From assembly GCA_013697725.1 (NCBI GenBank), contig JACCWI010000019.1, positions 31,164 through 95,163 on the forward strand: 64,000 nucleotides of DNA, given 5' to 3'. Below are positions 45,808 to 55,019 of the stretch, piece by piece. Origin of the DNA: Tatlockia sp. (GTDB taxonomy: Bacteria; Pseudomonadota; Gammaproteobacteria; Legionellales; Legionellaceae). The notes below the pieces were generated by a model. That model saw only the letters and a program-made list of their open reading frames with translations. It was not told the DNA's origin and did no database searches. The stretch's first letter is position 1. Every line of letters begins with the position of its first letter. A program made the position numbers and the translations under genes.

Positions 45808-46185
45808 GCACCTAAACAACCACCGGCTCTTGATCAAATTTTAGAAGTAGGTAAAGCAACCGTGCTTCATCCTAGAGGCGTTATCAAACCTGTAGAAGAG
45901 CTTATGAATGAACGAGGCATTTTTTTGCCTAAGAGAAATTTCTTACCTGCACTGCGAGATTTTACAGCGAGAATAGCCAGTTGATGGCGCAGCTTGTGGG
46001 CTGTTGCTGGACAACAACCATTTATATATCAAGGAATGGTTCAATTTATTTTTTATATTTTACAATCAAGGGTGCAAGAACGCTGGCATCAACACACGGG
46101 TTATTTACCTCTGGGCGTGGAAGGAATTTATAGCATTACTATTTTTTCATTAATCGGATTTTCTAAAAATAAATTTACCTACTAA
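45808..46185 (+). pseudogene. ugpB: Remnant of ugpB (glycerol-3-phosphate ABC transporter binding protein)
   Basis: In one frame the sequence reads APKQPPALDQILEVGKATV, then KPVEELMNERG and FLPALRDFTARIAS, then a TGA at 45982, then GQQPFIYQGMVQF and ERWHQHTGYLPLGVEGIY. The first part matches the segment of UgpB around QVFEVGT...KPVYxLM, and the second matches its C-terminal GVAKFxxFL...EWHQKTGYLPVT. The middle of the protein, well over 100 codons, is missing, as are the signal peptide and N-terminal lobe. No other ugp genes are nearby. The last 63 codons look like a short gene only because a start codon happens to precede them. Confidence 0.82.
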
Positions 46186-46249
46186 GCCCCTGGGATTCGA
46201 TTCTTTTTTCGTGCTAGACTGAATTTATATTTATCATCAGAGCTTTAAA

Positions 46250-47467
46250 ATGGACATTAATAAAAAATTGTTTATTTTAGCAGATGCAGCTAAGTACGAT
46301 GCGTCATGCTCTAGTAGCGGAGCAAAAAAAACCCGTCCGGGAAAAGGTCTGGGAAGCACTGAGGGCATGGGTATCTGTCATAGTTACACGCCTGATGGCC
46401 GTTGCATTTCCTTACTAAAAATTCTGTTTACCAATTACTGTTTCTTTGATTGTAAATATTGTATCAACCGCGTTTCAAGTGATGTCACACGCGCTAAATT
46501 CACAATTAAAGAGATTGTCGATTTAACTTTAGATTTTTATCGACGGAACTATATTGAAGGACTTTTTTTAAGCTCCGGAATTATTCGTGATGCCGATTAT
46601 ACGATGGAGCAACTAATCTCTGTTGCCCAATCTTTACGTGAAGAGCATCATTTTCGTGGATATATTCATCTAAAAACAATTCCTAATGCCAGCGAGGCTT
46701 TAATTCAAACTGCGGGACTTTATGCAGACCGCTTAAGTGTTAATATTGAGTTACCCACCGCTCAAGATTTACAACAATTAGCTCCGGAGAAGAAACGAGA
46801 TAGTCTTGAAAAAAATATGGCTGACATTGAAATAAAAAGACAAGAATTTAAAGAAGATAGAAAAAAAGGCATGGCCGTGCCTATTTTTACCCCAGCAGGA
46901 CAGAGTACGCAAATGATCATAGGTGCTACACCTTCCACCGATAAAACAATTCTCCATACCTCTTCTGATTTGTATAAAAATTACAAATTACGGCGCGTTT
47001 ATTACTCTGCCTATAGTCCTATTCCACATGCAGACACACGTTTACCTAGTATCATCCCGCCGCTAGTGAGAGAGCATCGCTTATATCAAGCCGATTGGTT
47101 ATTGCGTTTTTATAATTACACTGTTGATGAAATTACGCCCATTTCAGCACCAGACCTAGCCATGGATATTGATCCGAAGACAAGTTGGGCACTAAGAAAT
47201 CCTGATTATTTTCCGATTGATTTAAATAAAGGCTCGCGAGAACAACTGTTGAGAATCCCTGGAATTGGTGTACGTTCTGTGGATAAAATATTAAGTAGTA
47301 GACGTTTTTATCCCATTAAATTTGAGGATTTAAAACGTCTTAAAATAGCCCTAAATAGAGCAAAATATTTTATAATTGTTTCTAACTACTTTCCGCCTGC
47401 GAATTTAAAAACGAGCCAGCTCCATACTATTTTTAGACCCTCGCTACAGTTAGCCTTTGATTTTTAA
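46250..47467 (+). CDS. Putative DNA modification/repair radical SAM protein
   Basis: 405 residues. The radical SAM cluster motif is C64-x3-C68-x2-C71 in TNYCFFDCKYCINR. It is followed by a TIM-barrel domain and a C-terminal helix-hairpin-helix (LLRIPGIGVRSVDKIL, about 336-351) of the DNA-binding type. This matches the TIGR03916 family, always linked to a uracil-DNA glycosylase-like partner gene, as here two bases downstream. The reaction is unknown. Relation to spore photoproduct lyase-like enzymes suggests repair of a DNA lesion, but that is inference. Confidence 0.9.
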   Translation: MDINKKLFILADAAKYDASCSSSGAKKTRPGKGLGSTEGMGICHSYTPDGRCISLLKILFTNYCFFDCKYCINRVSSDVTRAKFTIKEIVDLTLDFYRRNYIEGLFLSSGIIRDADYTMEQLISVAQSLREEHHFRGYIHLKTIPNASEALIQTAGLYADRLSVNIELPTAQDLQQLAPEKKRDSLEKNMADIEIKRQEFKEDRKKGMAVPIFTPAGQSTQMIIGATPSTDKTILHTSSDLYKNYKLRRVYYSAYSPIPHADTRLPSIIPPLVREHRLYQADWLLRFYNYTVDEITPISAPDLAMDIDPKTSWALRNPDYFPIDLNKGSREQLLRIPGIGVRSVDKILSSRRFYPIKFEDLKRLKIALNRAKYFIIVSNYFPPANLKTSQLHTIFRPSLQLAFDF

Positions 47468-47469
47468 TT

Positions 47470-48891
47470 ATGTATACAGTGAGCGTAGACGATTTTTCTG
47501 ACTGGCGTGATAAAGCACGTAAACTGCTACAACAAGAAATTGAACCTGCATTATTGCTTTGGCAAGATACCAAATCATCTCAAGCGTTGTTATTTCAAGA
47601 AGACCTTTTTTTACTCAAGGCCCTCAATGAAAATAATAAAAATAAAGTCTTGTTAATTCCAAAAAAATTTTTACCCTTTGCAGCTACAATAGCCCTTCAT
47701 AGAAGCACTAGTAAATGGGAAAAATTGTACCAACTTTTATGGCGCTTAACTCATAATGATAAGCGACTGCTTGAGATAAGCAGCGATCCTTTAATGCATG
47801 AACTGCTTTTAATGTATAAAGCCATTAGACGTGATGCACATAAAATGAAGGCCTTCATTCGTTTTTGTAAATTCAAGGATGAAAATGAACATGAGTATTT
47901 TTTAGCCTGGTATAAACCAGATCACCTAATTCTTAGATTAGTAGCTCCTTTTTTTAAAAGACGCTTTGAGGTAATGCATTGGATTATTGTCACTGCAGAT
48001 GAAACAGTATCTTGGAATGGTCAGGAACTTATTTATAGTGAGGGAAGAATAATAAAAGATAACCCTACAGACGGCTTGGAGGATTTATGGCAAACTTATT
48101 ACAAAGCAATATTTAATCCCGCTCGAATTAAAATCAAAGCAATGAAGCGTGAGATGCCTGTCCGTTTTTGGCATAATTTACCTGAGACTCGAATGATTTC
48201 AACTTTGCTAAAAGAAGCACCAAAGCGAGTCGAAACGATGATGCTGCATCAAGAAGGCTTGGCGACTTCGGCTTTAGATTTTCTTCCTAAAGAACTGGGT
48301 TTGCTAAGTGAAATCAAGCAGCATGCTAAACAATGTCAGGGCTGTCCTCTGTATCGAAATGCTAATCAAACTGTGTTTGGAGCGGGGAATCCTGCAGCAA
48401 AATTGATATTAGTTGGAGAACAGCCAGGCGATCAAGAAGATTTGACGGGTGAACCCTTTGTAGGACCGGCGGGACAGTTATTAAATGAAATTTTATTTAA
48501 ATTATCTATAAAAAGAGAAAATATTTATCTTAGCAATGCGGTAAAACATTTTAAATATACCTTAAATGGAAATTTTAGATTACATCGTTCCCCCTCAATA
48601 CATGAAATTAATGCGTGCAAGCCTTGGCTACTTAAAGAAATTGAGTTAATCAAACCCAAAGTAGTACTTTGTTTAGGCCTAACAGCGGCAAGATCATTAA
48701 TTAATCCAGCATTTAGTATTAAACGAGAGCGAGGGCTATTAAAGCCAACCGCTAATTATTTCCTCGGAGCTACTTTTCATCCCTCAGCAGTTTTACGCGC
48801 GCCCACATTAGAAGCTCAAGAAAAATTAGTCAAGGATTTTGAAAGGGATATATTGCAGGCGTTTCTTTTAAGTGAAACCACAGAGGTCTAA
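47470..48891 (+). CDS. DUF4130 plus UdgX-type uracil-DNA-binding fusion protein
   Basis: 473 residues. The N-terminal half (1-250) is the DUF4130 domain. The C-terminal half is a UDG-fold domain with UdgX features: GEQPGDQEDLTGEPFVGPAG (about 316-335), C289-x2-C292 and C383 for the Fe-S cluster, H360 in VKHF where family 4 enzymes have Cys, the FRLH motif (H372) at the place of KRRIH, and HPSAVLRA near the C-terminus. In mycobacterial UdgX that histidine forms a covalent bond with the abasic site after uracil removal. Two bases separate it from the radical SAM gene, so the two work together. Confidence 0.88.
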   Translation: MYTVSVDDFSDWRDKARKLLQQEIEPALLLWQDTKSSQALLFQEDLFLLKALNENNKNKVLLIPKKFLPFAATIALHRSTSKWEKLYQLLWRLTHNDKRLLEISSDPLMHELLLMYKAIRRDAHKMKAFIRFCKFKDENEHEYFLAWYKPDHLILRLVAPFFKRRFEVMHWIIVTADETVSWNGQELIYSEGRIIKDNPTDGLEDLWQTYYKAIFNPARIKIKAMKREMPVRFWHNLPETRMISTLLKEAPKRVETMMLHQEGLATSALDFLPKELGLLSEIKQHAKQCQGCPLYRNANQTVFGAGNPAAKLILVGEQPGDQEDLTGEPFVGPAGQLLNEILFKLSIKRENIYLSNAVKHFKYTLNGNFRLHRSPSIHEINACKPWLLKEIELIKPKVVLCLGLTAARSLINPAFSIKRERGLLKPTANYFLGATFHPSAVLRAPTLEAQEKLVKDFERDILQAFLLSETTEV

Positions 48892-48928
48892 TAAAAATTT
48901 AATTTTGCAGCTATAATTGTCGTTTGAG

Positions 48929-49640
48929 TCAGCATTTTGAGAGGTTATTTTTAAAATAATTTTTTAAATAGAACGCGTGAGTTTTTTTGGCTTCACAAAG
49001 TGATGTAATTTTAAAACCACGAATAGCTATTTGAACATTAAAGAGCATGGCATGACCCTCTATGGAGCGGTTTCTTTGTTCTAGTTCTTGCAGCTGATGC
49101 GGAGATAACACATAAATAGGCCAGCCTTCCTCATCATTACTAGTGTCTTTCAGTTCACCGTTAATATCCCTGACCATACGGTGTTTTTTGAGCACCATCT
49201 TAAGGTTGTCCAGGCCAATTCGAGCAACTCCTTTTTTCCCCTTGATTTTTTCATCGGTGAATACATCAATCGCTTCAGCCTCAATCCAAAAACGGTGCAA
49301 GGAGCCGGAATGCTATGCATTTTGAAACGCTTCAATGATTGCTCGTAAATAAGCGGGCAAGTGCTCAATCATGGAATTCACGGGTTTTTGATCAAAAGGA
49401 TACGTGCCTTGAACTTCTTGAGCTGTGGTCAAAAAATTTAAGGATATAATCGGTTAACAACATGGTATTTAATAATTCACATTCTAAAAGTCTTTCCGGT
49501 GAAAAGCGCATCAGATTGAATGGATGATAGGGTTTATTGGCATCCACGGGATCTAAACTAAAGATAGCGCCACCTAGGTTATTTTCAAGCATTTGCTGTA
49601 AGTCAAACAAGGTAAATAATTTCTCATAAAAGCGCTATTA
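48929..49640 (-). pseudogene. Decayed gene of unknown family, one frameshift and one stop
   Basis: On the minus strand, fragments join into one product: FDLQQMLENNLGGAIFSLD through TDYILKF, then a frame change at a run of six T (about 49435-49442), then LTTAQEVQGTYPFDQKPVNS through IIEAFQNA, an in-frame TAG near 49318, and HRFWIEAEAIDVFTDEKIKG to the end at 48929. The C-terminal part has GKKGVARIGLDNLKMVLKK and a beta-rich stretch. I do not recognise the family. The two lesions show decay, unless they are sequencing errors. The region before 49610 has no start in frame. Confidence 0.68.
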
Positions 49641-49729
49641 CAGAATTCATTCTAACGCTGCAATGGATGCCCCGACAAATCGCGCTAATTAGGGAAAGTA
49701 ACCCCAATAGGCAATGGATCAAACATGAG

Positions 49730-50371
49730 CTAAGAGAGTTTCGTGCCGAACATTCTATCACCTGCATCACCCAAGCCCGGTAGGATATATCCTTTTTCAT
49801 TTATTTTTTCATCAATTGCAGCGGTATAAACCACAACATCCGGGTGTTCTTCGTGGAACGCAGCCAAGCCTTCCGGTGCTGCCAACAAACAGAGAAATTT
49901 AATAGACTTAGGATTAGTTTCCTTAACGCCTTTAACTGCGGCTATTGCAGAATTTCCGGTTGCCATCATAGGGTCCACTACTATTACATCTCGATCTTCC
50001 ATGTTTTGTGGCAATTTTGAATAATATTCTATTGCGCCTAAAGTTTTAGGATCGCGGTAGAGACCGATATGACCCACTCTGGCTGAGGGAATTAACTGTA
50101 AAATTCCTTCTAAAATACCGTTTCCAGCACGTAAAATTGATACAAAGACCATTTTTTTACCTTTTAAAACAGGGGCTTGCATCTTTGCAAAAGGTGTTTC
50201 CACTTCGATGTATTCTAATTCAAGATCTCGGGTAAGTTCATAGGCTAATAACATTGAGACTTCGTGCAAAACGGTTCGAAATTTGACGGTTGAAGTTTCT
50301 TTAGAGCGCATTATTGTTAATTTATGTTGAATAAGTGGATGTCTAATTTCAATTACTTGTCCGGCAGTCAT
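49730..50371 (-). CDS. upp: Uracil phosphoribosyltransferase
   Basis: Upp makes UMP from uracil and PRPP. From ATG 50371 (AAGGAG six bases upstream) it has 213 residues, close to the family norm; an upstream in-frame start at 50428 lies inside the preceding gene and is rejected. The PRPP-binding loop is visible as [17 protein letters not shown] (about 130-146), along with [11 protein letters not shown] and the C-terminal [16 protein letters not shown] uracil-binding segment. It is the last gene of an operon with URC4 and URC1 homologues, which points to a role in uracil breakdown (yeast URC6) as well as salvage. Confidence 0.95.
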   Translation of the reverse strand: MTAGQVIEIRHPLIQHKLTIMRSKETSTVKFRTVLHEVSMLLAYELTRDLELEYIEVETPFAKMQAPVLKGKKMVFVSILRAGNGILEGILQLIPSARVGHIGLYRDPKTLGAIEYYSKLPQNMEDRDVIVVDPMMATGNSAIAAVKGVKETNPKSIKFLCLLAAPEGLAAFHEEHPDVVVYTAAIDEKINEKGYILPGLGDAGDRMFGTKLS

Positions 50372-50381
50372 TATTACTCCT

Positions 50382-51614
50382 TTAAAAAATTGTACCGTCA
50401 CTAACAATTTGGATAGGCGGCCTACCATCTGGCCGTTTTTGTTTGGCTATTCGCCGCCCCGCTTCCCAGGTTCCGCCTTGAAGAATTTTAGCCAGGGGTA
50501 ATTCCTTTTCGTTCATCTTAAGTTGGTGACGTAAAGCATCGGCTAATTCATCCAACAAAGCAACAGTCAAAGCACGCCATTCAACGATGAGCTCTGAAGC
50601 TGGATCTTGTAAATCCTGCAAAATTTGCGGGTTTTTTGCTTCTAAAACACCCATATCCACTAACAATCCACCATTGCGGTATTCAGGCAGTCCAGTTAAT
50701 TCAGCTAGATTGGTCAGATGGAAACCCGCAAGTTCTAAAGGTTCAATCAATGAATAACTAAGCCATTGGCTGAGCTTATGAAAAGGAACAAGCTCTGAAC
50801 CGGGCTGAGCTTCTGAAATTAGAGGAGGATAAACCCATACATCGCCTAAATTAATACCTTTATAACGCAAACGCTCTGGCCAAATTTCACGGAAACAATT
50901 TAAAACTGAGGCGAAAATATGGGTTAAGTCAATTACACCCTCATTTTGCATTGTGAGCACCTTCGAGTAAAAGTTTCCTAAGCGCCCCTCTTTGGTAAAA
51001 AATTCAGTCTTGTTTTTCAATACCTTGCCAAGTCTATTTAATAAAGCAACTCGTCCCTCCACACCTTCGAGTGGATTTTGCTGGTTAATTTGAAACGCTT
51101 TGAGCAAACTTTCTTTAGAAAAATGGAGCAAAACCTCGGCATCAATACGTAATGGTTGATTTCTATCGGCACTTAAGGCGCCAGATAAATACAAATCTAA
51201 ACTGGCTAAAGCTAGACCTTCTGAACGGCAATAGAATTGCCCGGTTGATAGCTCTTGATAATGCCAGCGGTTGCCTGCCCCTGCATCCAGAAAAACGCTA
51301 ATAATCACAAGCTCGTAGAGTATTTTTCCTAGTTCTTCAGAACTTAGCCCATAAAGTGTACCTATCAGTTGTTGAATACGGTCGACTCCTCCTGCTTCAA
51401 AATGTCGCCAGCGACTGTGGTAAGGGATTTCCAGAGTTGGATATTGGGAATAGATGACTTCTAAAATAAAATTTAGGGTTGCAGGAATTCGCTCTTCGTT
51501 AATGCGAAAATATGCTGATTTATCTTTTCGCGCGAGACTTAAAATACGCTGAGACTGGAGGCGGATGGTTTTTAAATTCTGCAAAGATTCCAGTACAAGA
51601 TCATCCTTATTCAT
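50382..51614 (-). CDS. URC4/urg3 family protein (DUF1688), uracil catabolism
   Basis: About 410 residues of the DUF1688 family, the URC4 component of the fungal and bacterial URC uracil breakdown route. Motifs include [16 protein letters not shown] near 65 and [12 protein letters not shown] near 110. The biochemical step is not settled. ATG 51614 overlaps the stop of the upstream URC1-like gene by 8 bp (ATGAATAA), so I prefer it over GTG 51623. The next gene, upp, follows after ten bases. The three genes form one operon. Confidence 0.9.
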   Translation of the reverse strand: MNKDDLVLESLQNLKTIRLQSQRILSLARKDKSAYFRINEERIPATLNFILEVIYSQYPTLEIPYHSRWRHFEAGGVDRIQQLIGTLYGLSSEELGKILYELVIISVFLDAGAGNRWHYQELSTGQFYCRSEGLALASLDLYLSGALSADRNQPLRIDAEVLLHFSKESLLKAFQINQQNPLEGVEGRVALLNRLGKVLKNKTEFFTKEGRLGNFYSKVLTMQNEGVIDLTHIFASVLNCFREIWPERLRYKGINLGDVWVYPPLISEAQPGSELVPFHKLSQWLSYSLIEPLELAGFHLTNLAELTGLPEYRNGGLLVDMGVLEAKNPQILQDLQDPASELIVEWRALTVALLDELADALRHQLKMNEKELPLAKILQGGTWEAGRRIAKQKRPDGRPPIQIVSDGTIF

Positions 51615-52878
51615 CAAGTTCACGTCCCTTTGGTTTGGCTAACTCATTAATATCAATGATTTTATCAGGAGAATAGTAACCTGCCGCGCGTTTAGCATCC
51701 ATCTCGACCTGGGCATCTTGCGGAATTAATTCATCAGGAAGTTTAACTCGCTCAAGGACTTCAATCCCTGCCTTTTGCAGCGCATCATATTTCATGTTCG
51801 ACATAGATACAAAATGATGGATTTTAGTGATTCCCAGCCATTGCAACACATCGGTGCTCAATTCCTGAAAGCGCATATCCTGAATTCCAGCCACACATTC
51901 AGTGCGCTCGAAATATTTAGCAGCCGTATCACCGCCTTTTTGCCTTTTTCGAGCATTATAAACTAAAAATTTAGTTACCTCGCCCAACGCCCGGCCTTCT
52001 TTACGATTATAAACAATTAAACCCGCCCCGCCTTTTTGTGCCGATTGAACGCTTAATTCAATCCCATGCACTAAATAGGGACGGCAGGTACAAATATCAG
52101 AGCCAAAAACATCAGAACCATTGCATTCATCATGAATACGACATGATAATTCAATTTTAGGATCATGGATGGTAGTGACATCTCCAAAAAAATAAGCAGT
52201 TAACCCGCCTACTGGCGGTAAAAAGATATTCAAATCGGAACGAGTCACTAATTCAGGAAACATACCTGCCGTATGCTCGAAAAGAATGCGGCGCAACTCC
52301 GTTTCTGAAATTTCAAAACGTTCAGCGATACCTGGTAAAAACCAAACCGGATCAATGGCAGCCTTTGTAACAACCACATCTCCTGATTCAAATAAGATTT
52401 TACCATCGGGTTTAAGACGCCCCTGACGTATAGCATTTTGTAATTCGGGTAAGTTAATATGAGCCTTAGTTACAGCGATAGAAGGCCTAATATCGTAGCC
52501 AGCCGCTATTTCATCAGCGAAAACATCAGCAACTAAATGTCCCCAAGGGTCAATCGACACTATTTTCTGTGGATCAAACCATTGCTCATGAGGACCAATT
52601 GTTGCTAGAGGGGTTGTATCCGTTAAATCAGGCTTATGCTCAGGATCAAGAATCCCTGCGGCAACTGCCAGTGCCCTATAAACCGAATAGGAGCCAGAAT
52701 GTGTGCCAATACAGTTGCGATTTTTAAGATTAGTCAAGGAGGCAATAATCGGACCCCGTTTAAGTGGATCCTTTGCGCCCCAATTGATTTCTAAAGGCAC
52801 CGACTTGTATCCAGGGTGAGAAGTTAACTTGATATGACCTTTCGCTTTTTTTTTGAATTCACCATTTGAAATTGACAT
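51607..52878 (-). CDS. GTP cyclohydrolase II-like protein, URC1 homologue
   Basis: 423 residues. The C-terminal half has the RibA-type fold with the zinc-site region RIHDECNGSDVFGSDICTCR (about 227-246) and GGAGLIVYNRKEGRALGEV (about 262-280). The N-terminal 180 residues are a separate domain seen in URC1 but absent from housekeeping RibA. In yeast, URC1 starts uracil breakdown from a nucleotide form made by Upp, not riboflavin synthesis. First gene of the URC1-URC4-upp operon. It should not be annotated as riboflavin biosynthesis. Confidence 0.9.
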   Translation of the reverse strand: MSISNGEFKKKAKGHIKLTSHPGYKSVPLEINWGAKDPLKRGPIIASLTNLKNRNCIGTHSGSYSVYRALAVAAGILDPEHKPDLTDTTPLATIGPHEQWFDPQKIVSIDPWGHLVADVFADEIAAGYDIRPSIAVTKAHINLPELQNAIRQGRLKPDGKILFESGDVVVTKAAIDPVWFLPGIAERFEISETELRRILFEHTAGMFPELVTRSDLNIFLPPVGGLTAYFFGDVTTIHDPKIELSCRIHDECNGSDVFGSDICTCRPYLVHGIELSVQSAQKGGAGLIVYNRKEGRALGEVTKFLVYNARKRQKGGDTAAKYFERTECVAGIQDMRFQELSTDVLQWLGITKIHHFVSMSNMKYDALQKAGIEVLERVKLPDELIPQDAQVEMDAKRAAGYYSPDKIIDINELAKPKGRELDE

Positions 52879-53032
52879 AAATACCCTATGCTAAAGATCT
52901 CTCTCATCTCTATATTTTAGACTACGCTGCTAATTTTGTTGGCATTATGCTGCCTTCAATATTTTAGAGTTAATAATTACTTAATATCAAAAAAGTATAA
53001 TTGAATCTGTATCATCTTATGAGGAATTGGAA

Positions 53033-53749
53033 ATGGGTATTTTTACTGAAAAATCGAAGGATGCAATCAATCGCTCGGCTTCATTTTTTACCAGTGATTG
53101 GAGTTGGTGGGCATTTGAATTAGCCGCCGACTACTATAATTCAGAAACCATGTTAAAACGATCACCCGAATTGCTAATCGGTTGGCTCCTATTTATTATA
53201 CCCACCACAGTAGTTGTCTATTTAGTCCTGCCTGCATTTAATATTATCAGCAATATCAGTTTCGCAGCGCTAAATTTGCTTTGTTCTCCTATAGTAGTAC
53301 CTACATTAGCGTTTATTCATATAGCTAAAGACTATTTCAGGAAACCAGATCTGGAATTATTTTTAGAATTAGATGAAGCGGAGTTTGATGAATGCGTTGT
53401 GAAACCAATAAAAAATTATGAACCCAATTCAAATCTAAGTTTAGAACTTAAAAAATCGATATCAGAACCTCAGGAAAATTCTCAAGTTAAGCAGCTTGAT
53501 GAACCTTATAGGATTGAGTTCAATAAATTCAGTAAATTTATGCAAAGAAAAACAGTGCTTTCAATGTTTTTTAAAGACACAACGGGTAATTACAATTGTG
53601 GTCGAGGTATAGCGTCCCATCTATTAGATAGCTTTACCTCCTACCAGATTGCTAAGGAAGAGCAGCTCAGAGCCCAAACTAATCATAAACAATTGAGTGA
53701 TAATATTTTGGTTGAAGCAGAACGCCTTAGTAACATCACACCGAAATAA
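53033..53749 (+). CDS. Hypothetical membrane protein
   Basis: I do not recognise this 238-residue protein. The ATG at 53033 has GAGG eight bases upstream; a TTG at 53027 is less likely. A Trp-rich N-terminal segment (SDWSWWAFELAADYY) leads into two hydrophobic helices (about 50-105). The C-terminal half is soluble and charged, ending with a conserved-looking block (FFKDTTGNYNCGRGIASHLLDSF). It converges on the paralog gene at 53843. Both being membrane proteins of similar layout suggests related roles, but I see no clear homology between them. Confidence 0.6.
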   Translation: MGIFTEKSKDAINRSASFFTSDWSWWAFELAADYYNSETMLKRSPELLIGWLLFIIPTTVVVYLVLPAFNIISNISFAALNLLCSPIVVPTLAFIHIAKDYFRKPDLELFLELDEAEFDECVVKPIKNYEPNSNLSLELKKSISEPQENSQVKQLDEPYRIEFNKFSKFMQRKTVLSMFFKDTTGNYNCGRGIASHLLDSFTSYQIAKEEQLRAQTNHKQLSDNILVEAERLSNITPK

Positions 53750-53804
53750 GGAGTTATTGAAACCCGATTATAGGGGTGATTCTAAATATTGCTTCGGTGT
53801 AAAT

Positions 53805-53834
53805 CCTCCATTAAATTCTAGGTAGTAATGGAGG
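53805..53834. terminator. Perfect 9-bp inverted repeat between convergent genes
   Basis: CCTCCATTA (53805-53813) pairs with TAATGGAGG (53826-53834) across a 12-base loop. No U-tract on either strand. Confidence 0.5.
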
Positions 53835-53842
53835 AAACAATA

Positions 53843-54763
53843 TTAAACTTTGTAGTCTCTTCTCAGATCATCAGCAGCACTAAGGTTAATTGCGCCATTG
53901 CGTTTAGGCGCAAAAATTGTAAAGCAATCCTCTAAGACTTTTTTTGACGCAGGCTGCCATTGGATATCTTCTGGATTATTAGAGTCATTATAATTCCAGG
54001 AGCGAGCAATAACTGTTAGCTCTGTTTTTGCCTTTGCTATTTGCTTCTCAGTTAAGTCAGTTAGTTTACCTTTTTTCTGGCTATGAATTAGCTTGGCAAG
54101 CAGTGCTTTGATAATTAAAGCCATGCTATTATTCAATTCGACCAGACCATCTTCATTTATCGCCGCAGTATTTAATAACGCTTTTCCTCTTAAGGATAAT
54201 CTTTGCATAGATTCGCTCTCTTCTATTTTAGGCCTACCTTTTACTAAAGTAAGTAGCCCGCGAAGAGGCATTTTAATAAACCAGGTTAAGGGAGTAAAAG
54301 CCAATTGTGTTAAACCCCGTAGTACAGTGCTAACAGCAACGATTGGCCATGAAACCAAAGATTGAAGATAATCTGCACAATAATCATAAATTCTTTGATC
54401 ACTCTTTTTTCGATTTTCTTTAAAGAAAAAATTATAGGACAGAATACCGGCTGCAATAATAAGGACAAGAGGAGTTAATGTGATGGCAAGGCCAGTAAGA
54501 GCACTAGCCCAAGCACCGAGCATTAGATTACCAACTCCATAAACTGGCTGTAAAAAATCATGATTACTTTGATACCAGCCTTTGTAAGGTTTAAAGGTAT
54601 TAGTTAGATCTTTATACGCATCTACAAAAAACTGGAGAGGACGCATCAAAGCGGTTATAAAAGGGGTTCTTGAATCCCATCCATGTAATTGCTCATATTG
54701 CTTGCGGGTCAAGCTAAGTCTCCCAGAATCTTCATTTGGAGTGTTATAGTTTAAATTTGGCAT
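53843..54763 (-). CDS. Hypothetical membrane-associated protein, paralog of the gene at 6317-7231
   Basis: 306 residues. DLTNTFKPYK and DFLQP near residues 52-73, a long hydrophobic stretch at about 80-112 and TPLTWFIKMPLRGLL near 160 match the 6.3-kb gene in order and spacing. Both proteins end in KV. Family name unknown to me; hydrophobic parts suggest membrane or lipid association. The C-terminal third is soluble. It stands alone, with about 255 bases of featureless AT-rich sequence between it and serS. Confidence 0.7.
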   Translation of the reverse strand: MPNLNYNTPNEDSGRLSLTRKQYEQLHGWDSRTPFITALMRPLQFFVDAYKDLTNTFKPYKGWYQSNHDFLQPVYGVGNLMLGAWASALTGLAITLTPLVLIIAAGILSYNFFFKENRKKSDQRIYDYCADYLQSLVSWPIVAVSTVLRGLTQLAFTPLTWFIKMPLRGLLTLVKGRPKIEESESMQRLSLRGKALLNTAAINEDGLVELNNSMALIIKALLAKLIHSQKKGKLTDLTEKQIAKAKTELTVIARSWNYNDSNNPEDIQWQPASKKVLEDCFTIFAPKRNGAINLSAADDLRRDYKV

Positions 54764-55019
54764 TTATTATCTCGGAGAATTAATTGATGCTGAGTGAATA
54801 ATAGGAAAGTATTTTAATCTTACATAGATACTAAATTATACACATAATGTGAATTCACCTCAACTATTAGTTTAAAAAATTTACTTTTATCTTGTAAATG
54901 TTTAAATTAGTTGCGAGATTAATTGGTTGTAAAGGTTAATTGAATTAAAGTAATCTAAACCTGACCTATGGGAAGGCAGAATGAATCAAAAAAATTAATC
55001 TTATCTTAAAAAAAATCAT

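Noticed and set aside
45930..45946. Near match to the LetA recognition palindrome (AGAGAAATTTCTTA)
   Set aside because: It lies inside the ugpB remnant, the first base does not match, and no GGA-rich Rsm-type RNA follows.
45994..46185. Independent 63-residue gene
   Set aside because: It is the C-terminal remnant of ugpB in the same frame as the upstream fragment.
51607..52878. ribA (riboflavin synthesis) annotation
   Set aside because: The extra N-terminal domain and the operon with DUF1688 and upp indicate URC1.
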